Source: Eudorina sp. 2006-703-Eu-15
Taxonomy: Eukaryota > Chlorophyta > Chlorophyceae > Chlamydomonadales > Volvocaceae
Length of the DNA: 64,000 nt
Assembly: GCA_003117195.1 (NCBI GenBank)
Contig: BDSI01000041.1
Coordinates: 62,001-126,000 of the forward strand
Direction: 5' to 3'
Positions 58,951 through 64,000 of this stretch are shown in pieces. The notes beneath the pieces were generated by a model. It worked only from the letters and a program-made list of their open reading frames with translations. It was not told the DNA's origin and ran no database searches. Position numbers and translations under genes: made by a program. The first letter of the stretch is position 1, and each line of letters starts with the position of its first letter.

Positions 58951-61900
58951 ATGAAGGGTGGCCGGCAGAGGCAAAGTTCTGCGCGAGGTTCGGCTGGAGG
59001 AGGGCGCTCTGTGACACTAGTTGCAAACAAATATGGAGTGAGGCTTCAAAATGGTACAACAGCACCGCAACTACAACAGTCTCAGGCGGAGTTCAGCGGC
59101 CGGACCACAGGTCCGACTGCTGCATGCGCTCGGGGGCCTCAACCCACCTCACCTCTGTGGCAGACAGTGGTACAGCGAGGACAGTCAGTTATTGCAAAAT
59201 CGACGGACTATGTGGCCTCAGCCAGCGATGAGGGCGTGCTTCGACTGCCAGGCCGCACGGAACTCGAGCCCCATATGGTGCGCGCTGGATGTCTACCGTA
59301 TCTTCCTCGAGAAGACGGCGTTACATTCGGGGTCCGCGCGACCAACATGTTACCTAGCCACTGTTATACTGCCGGGTTAGTGCGAGAGGGGTACACCTGA
59401 AAGGTTGCTTTGTGTCCACGCCGGAATATGCCTCGCGCTGTCGTGCGAAGTAGTGGTCCTGCTGACCCTCACGTTGTCGTACCTTGTAGGTCACGACCGT
59501 ATTTGGATACCAGAGAAACCTGCCGGTGAGTGGAGCTTCAGGACTATGTCCAAGTTAGCGTTTGGTGTCAAGAGGCCATTGTGGGCCGACACAGGCGCCA
59601 GGGAACATGGCACATGTGGGCTTATAGTAGTAGTAGTACCGTTACCGTTACAGTGTGGATAGGCTTCCGGGCCCTGTCTAAGGGTTTATGTCGCGGTTTT
59701 ATATGATGCTATAGGACACCTTCAACCATCATCACACCGAACCTACGCCATACGAACCGAGGGTCCAAGGCGGTTGATCCTGCCAACTAAGGATCCCCCC
59801 TCATCCATTCACCCACACATCCGTAGAGACAGAGGGTTCAGCAATCGCCACCGATAGCGTGCGAATCTCAATCCATCAACTGTGATCTCAACTCCACATC
59901 TCAGCAGCTAGCCATAATCTCATGCTCCCGAACAATGTCGGGGGTCACCCTGGGACTCGAACCCAGGACCTAACCGCGGTAGTGTCACCTGACCTGACCA
60001 GTGCGAGAGGGGTACACCTGAAAGGTTGCTTTGTGTCCACGCCGAAATATGGAACATGTGGGCTTATGGCTGGCGTGTGTTGCACCGGGGTGAATATTGC
60101 ATTTTGCGTGCACTCCATTGCGGTTCAGGAGAAGTACCATCTGGGTCGGGTGATTGGTGCTGGCAGCTTCGGCGTCGTTCGGGAGTGTGTAGAGAAGGCG
60201 ACCGGACGTGTCAACGCGGTGAAGACCATCCCGAAGGTGCCAAAGCGAGGCCTCCCGACGCCGCGCTACCTCCTGAAGCTCCGAACCGAGGTCCGTGGGA
60301 TGTCGACGTGTTGCGGAACATACCATCGGTTGGCGTGGCCGAACATGTCCTTGCCCAAGTGCATCATTAGTCCCAGAGCTTTTGGATCAGAATCGTTCGT
60401 GTACTGCCAGGGTCTGTCATTTTTAACTTAATTTGCTTGTGCTTGATGGGTTCCCTTAGGCTGGGCGCTTCATTGGGGTACTGCTGCGGTGCATCTCCAA
60501 GATACATATGCCGCCTAAATTCGTGCTCAACTGGTACGCAGGTTGAGATCATGCAGCAGCTTGGGTACAGTTTGGACGCGGTGAACCTGCGGGACGTCTT
60601 CGAGGACAATGACGCAATCCACCTGGTGATGGAGCTCTGCGAGGGTGGCGCACTGCTGGAGCGGATCGAGTCGCACAAGTAATGCGCGTGGAAGCTAGGA
60701 TGAACGTTTCAGTCGTTTTCCAATATATTGTGCGTAGTTATGTTGAATGTGGAACACTGGCGCCGTGTTTGATGTTGTCAAATATCAACCGTGACGTTCG
60801 TTGCTACGTAGACGTTAGCCAACCAGGCCTGTGGCTGCCGTTTCGGTGGTTTGGATTAGACATTTTCGAACGCGCGTACGGCGCTTATGGGAAGCGAGTT
60901 TTCAATAAACTACCGCCTGGCGATCAGGATTAGCGCCCAACACTGTTTACCGCACTAAGGAGTGCGATTGAAACCCTTCTGCGTTTCAGGTACTCGGAGA
61001 AGTACATTTCGCGCCTCTGTCGCAGCATTCTCCGCTTTATTAGCCAGTGCCACGCGAAGGGCATTATCTATCGGGATGTCAAGCCGGATAACTTCCTGGT
61101 GAGTGCGGCGCGCGGTCTGTCCTGGATGTGCGTATAAAAACAAGGTGGTCTCCATACCTTATGTTCGGTCAGCAACGCTGAAACGCCCTGTATGAACAAA
61201 TGCGCCACCCACGGCAGTGCCTGAGAAAGTCTTAACACTCGTGGAATGTGACATCGTGCTATGGCTAATAACATGGAATCCGCTCAAGCGATGTCGGCGA
61301 TCAGAACCGTTTGGGCAGGACCTGACACACTTATTCGGGCCCTTTTGATCAGTTCTTGCGGCACGACGACGAGTCACCACTCAAGGCCACAGATTTCGGG
61401 CTGTCGATTCGCCACTGGCCGGATGAGCCCAAGCTGACATCGCGATCGGGTATGTACGCACTGTTAGGCATTACGAGCGTGTATGCGATGAAACCGGTCG
61501 CAAGGGTGATACAGCTTTGCCCAGGATGTGAAGCCGGAAGTTACAAACATTGCAATCACGTACACCGGTTCAAAGCAAATGGTTAGGGACTTTTACATGG
61601 TCTGTCCCGCGTCTGCCACGCGCCTGCGGCCGTATCCCCTGACTGGCAAACATTTTCGAAGCGTACTATGCCGATGTCGCAGGCACACCCGCTTACATGG
61701 CCCCGGAGCTGGTGCTGCAGTCCTATGACGAGAAATGCGACATTTGGTCTGTCGGCATGCTGGCATACCAGGTATGCGTCGGATAAATATGCGCGGGCAC
61801 CTCGAAGAGGCTGCGCAGGCCATTTCCGGTTTCGCTTCGCGATCGTTTGTTCTTTAACCGTGTGATTGTAGGCTTTTGTCTTGCCATTCCTGTACCGATA

Positions 61901-64000
61901 TGCAGTTGCTGACTGGGCGCTTCCCGTTCTGGGAGGACGTCCGGACCCAGACACTCAGCGACGTGTGGAAGGCGATTCTGACTCAGGACGTCAACTGGAA
62001 CGCGCCGGTGAGCTGCATGGGCAGTATGCGGGCGAGGCGGCATGATATATGATGCAATGATTGCTGTACGTGCGGAGTATTGTATTGCCGAGGCACCACC
62101 TAGCGGTTAATGCGATGGCGATAGGAAGTCTTCACCAATAAATAAACCTTGTTCCTTGCAGGAGCTTAAGCAGCTGTCCCCCAGTGCGGTCGACTTCTTG
62201 AAGCGATTGCTGCAGCGGGATCCCGCCCTCCGCCCGTCAGCTTTTGTTGCCCTGGAGCACCCATGGCTGTCAGAAGAAGGCCGCGCGAGGGACCTGCCGC
62301 TGCAGGGTAGCGTCGTGCAGGTAGGTCGGCAATAATGCGGACGCAAGCATGGCAAATTATGCAGTTAAAACATCCACCTTGAAGCATGATATCAAACTTA
62401 GAGGAGCTAGCCCGCACTGGAAGCGGCAGTATGACCGTTGGCGGGCGCACGGAAGCCTTACAATAGACCGACACTAGGAGACCTCGACGGTCATAGGTGT
62501 AAATATTCACTGGCGCATTCTTTCCGTGATTGAATGAATGGCAAGTACTACGCTTTCTACCGCATTCTTGGTGGTATGACTAATGTCCCTTGTTACAATG
62601 CCGTCATCTGCAGCGGCTGCAACGCTTTTCGACTTTCGGGCACCTGAAGCAGTTCGTGCTGAAGATGATTGTAGACGAAATCCAGGACGAGGGCAAGCAA
62701 GGCAAAGCTCCCGCCAGCCGTAAGGCGCGCGCCGCCCTCGGAAACCTGCAGGTACAGACCCCGTTTGGGAAGCCCTGTCCGTGTTAGCCACAGCGACCCC
62801 GGTAGTGGCAAATGTCGGACAGCGCGTGGGCTTTGCAAAGAAGTACGAATTGATCATGATTATTGCATGTGGCATACTTGCAGGATCTCTTTAACGAGCT
62901 TGACACAGATAGCAGTGGGGCTATCACGCTGGAGGAGTTGTCGGCGGGCCTGCGTCGGCAGGTAAGATATCAATACATGACTTCGCGCTGTTGAATTCAA
63001 AGTTTCAGGGGCGTGTCCAGTGCGAGATGTTGCAACGTGCCTGTCTTGTGCCCGCCTCGTGCCCGTTTGATGCCCCCAACCTCACGATACCAGACCTGTG
63101 CTTTTTGGAATAACGGGTGCGCTTGATGGGTGCTCCACGCCGCTTATAGGGCTACATTCTGGCCGACAATGAGATCGAGAACCTTATGCGTCGGGTGGAC
63201 TTTGACCACAACGGCACTGTTGACCTGTCGGAGTTCATCACCACGTTGATGGACTGGGACCAGGTGCAGGCGGAACAAGGCTGGCAGGTGGGCGACAGCG
63301 CCGCTCACAAAGAGTTTCGTGTCGTGAGCAGCCAGCGTTGGCATGATACGTGCATTAGGTCATCGAAAGATAGTGGCTTTCAAGGGCCCGATGCGAGTGT
63401 TTGTCTCGTAATGCACCGGACAGGCCGCCCAACTGTGCGCGCTTAATGATTAAGTTGGTAATGTGTGTGTGGGCCTGTCATGGTCCCATGCAGGTGTACC
63501 TCGACCACGCGTTCCGCAAATTGGACCATGACGGCGACGGCTACATTTCGCTGGACGAGCTCCTTACGCAACTGCCGCCGCTGCGGCCTGCCCCAGGCGC
63601 CGGCTCCTTGGCGCAGGTCGTGTCGGGCGCAGCAGCTGCACTGGGTTTCAGTCGCGCCTACGATGGCGATCAGGAGCGATTGGCGGAGGCCAAGCTGATG
63701 CTGCGAGAGGCGGACACAAATGGAGATGGAAAGATCAGCCGCGAGGAATTCTTTGACTTGCTCAAGGAGAGTCACGCGCCTGACAGGCGAGTAGTCCACG
63801 TGTCGTGGCGTCTGGTTGAGAGGATTTCATTTGGACGATTTCCTGGGTGCACATTGGTTGCCGGACTTGTTTATTCTACCCTCCATTATGGATCCACCCG
63901 TTTGAGAACCCTTCCTTGGCCTGCGCACGGTAGTGACATCCATTTGCAGCTTTTTGACACGTGTCGCTGTTCCCCTGATTGTCGTGCGTTCGCAGCTTGT
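58951..64000 (+). CDS. Calcium-dependent protein kinase (CDPK), 3' end likely beyond the window
   Basis: A Ser/Thr kinase fused to a calmodulin-like domain, so calcium activates it directly. Exons: 58951-59379 (N-terminal, less certain), 60129-60290, 60542-60678, 60990-61098, 61353-61449, 61662-61771, 61906-62007, 62162-62320, 62614-62751, 62884-62961, 63150-63263 and 63494-63790; another acceptor lies at 63995. Kinase motifs: glycine loop GAGSFG, ATP-site Lys in NAVKTI, catalytic YRDVKPDN, DFG in KATDFGLSI, GTPAYMAPE, and DIWSVGMLAY. The junction segment (LQRFSTFGHLKQFVLKMIV) is the autoinhibitory part. Four EF-hand loops follow: DTDSSGAITLEE, DFDHNGTVDLSE, DHDGDGYISLDE and DTNGDGKISREE, each with standard calcium ligands. 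The catalytic loop has YRD instead of HRD. The basic N-terminus MKGGRQRQSSARGSAGGGRS joins in phase 0, but an upstream exon is possible. The exon at 61662 uses an AAG acceptor that keeps the conserved segment before GTPAYM. Confidence 0.9.
59380..59431 (+). repeat. Direct repeat, left copy (about 51 bp)
   Basis: GTGCGAGAGGGGTACACCTG and the following bases recur at 60,001 with a single difference. It starts exactly at the predicted donor of the first kinase exon. Further similarity (AACATG...CATGTGGGCTTAT) appears at 59,607-59,628. Confidence 0.9.
59925..60000 (-). mobile_element. tRNA-like T-arm/B-box, probable SINE remnant
   Basis: On the minus strand, CTGGGTTCGAGTCCCAG forms a perfect T-arm (5-bp stem, 7-base loop TTCGAGT) and contains the Pol III B-box GGTTCGAGTCC. 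Next comes GGTGACC, an acceptor-stem-like heptamer, but no matching 5' strand and no anticodon arm are visible, so it is not a functional tRNA gene. It lies in the first kinase intron beside the duplicated segment. Confidence 0.6.
60001..60052 (+). repeat. Direct repeat, right copy (about 51 bp)
   Basis: Second copy of the sequence at 59,380. It then continues directly into GGAACATGTGGGCTTATGG, similar to 59,600-59,628, as if about 165 bp present in the left copy had been lost here. Confidence 0.9.

Noticed and set aside
59925..60000. Functional tRNA gene on the minus strand
   Set aside because: T-arm is perfect, but the acceptor 5' strand, D-arm and anticodon arm are missing.

Overview
The window is nuclear DNA of a flagellated green alga, most probably a volvocine chlorophyte (Chlamydomonas/Volvox relatives). 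Evidence: genes are cut into many short exons with GT-AG introns whose phases join exactly; it carries two motile-cilium genes (IFT88 and the dynein assembly factor DNAAF6), an NAR1-type formate/nitrite transporter and a calcium-dependent protein kinase with four EF-hands; coding exons are GC-rich, with Ala/Gly/Pro-rich low-complexity stretches. All gene models below were built by hand from splice signals, reading phase and remembered family sequences, so exon edges are predictions.

Layout, left to right. About 100-1,080 (-): exon-like pieces of an unrecognised gene running off the left edge. 1,834-3,360 (-): small ubiquitin-fold protein. 5,492-12,956 (-): IFT88 in 18 exons, apparently complete (782 aa). 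13,535-15,681 (+): DNAAF6/PIH1D3-like, 6 exons, head-to-head with IFT88 across 578 bp. 16,139-17,199 (+): orphan 191-aa protein. 18,487-23,382 (+): secreted M14 metallocarboxypeptidase, 9 exons, with a long ACCGC microsatellite in its last intron. 25,093-28,740 (-): 1,155-aa Pro/Ala/Ser-rich protein. 29,148-33,183 (+): NAR1-type channel, 10 exons including one GC-AG intron. 33,184-38,344: gene-poor. 38,345-44,019 (-): large secreted/LRR/multi-membrane-span protein. 46,134-50,706 (-): CASP, a Golgi coiled-coil membrane protein. 52,545-54,092 (-): UBA/UIM-like protein. 56,076-56,548 (-): ISD11/LYRM4, the mitochondrial Fe-S assembly factor. 58,951 to the right edge (+): calcium-dependent protein kinase, probably continuing beyond the window.

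Functionally the clearest pairing is IFT88 plus DNAAF6: one carries cargo inside cilia as part of IFT-B, the other preassembles dynein arms in the cytoplasm, and the two share one short intergenic region that could act as a bidirectional promoter. The other genes are ordinary housekeeping or signalling genes with no evident common pathway.

The intergenic DNA between 54 and 60 kb is repeat-bearing. A dispersed repeat occurs four times in the window, two of them inside introns. A segment at 59.4-60.1 kb is partly duplicated and carries a tRNA-like T-arm/B-box, suggesting a SINE remnant. No rRNA, intact tRNA, CRISPR or plasmid/phage features were seen, and no convincing new defence or mobile system was found. 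The most novel items are the LRR/multi-TM protein, the Pro-rich protein, the small ubiquitin-fold protein and the repeat family.
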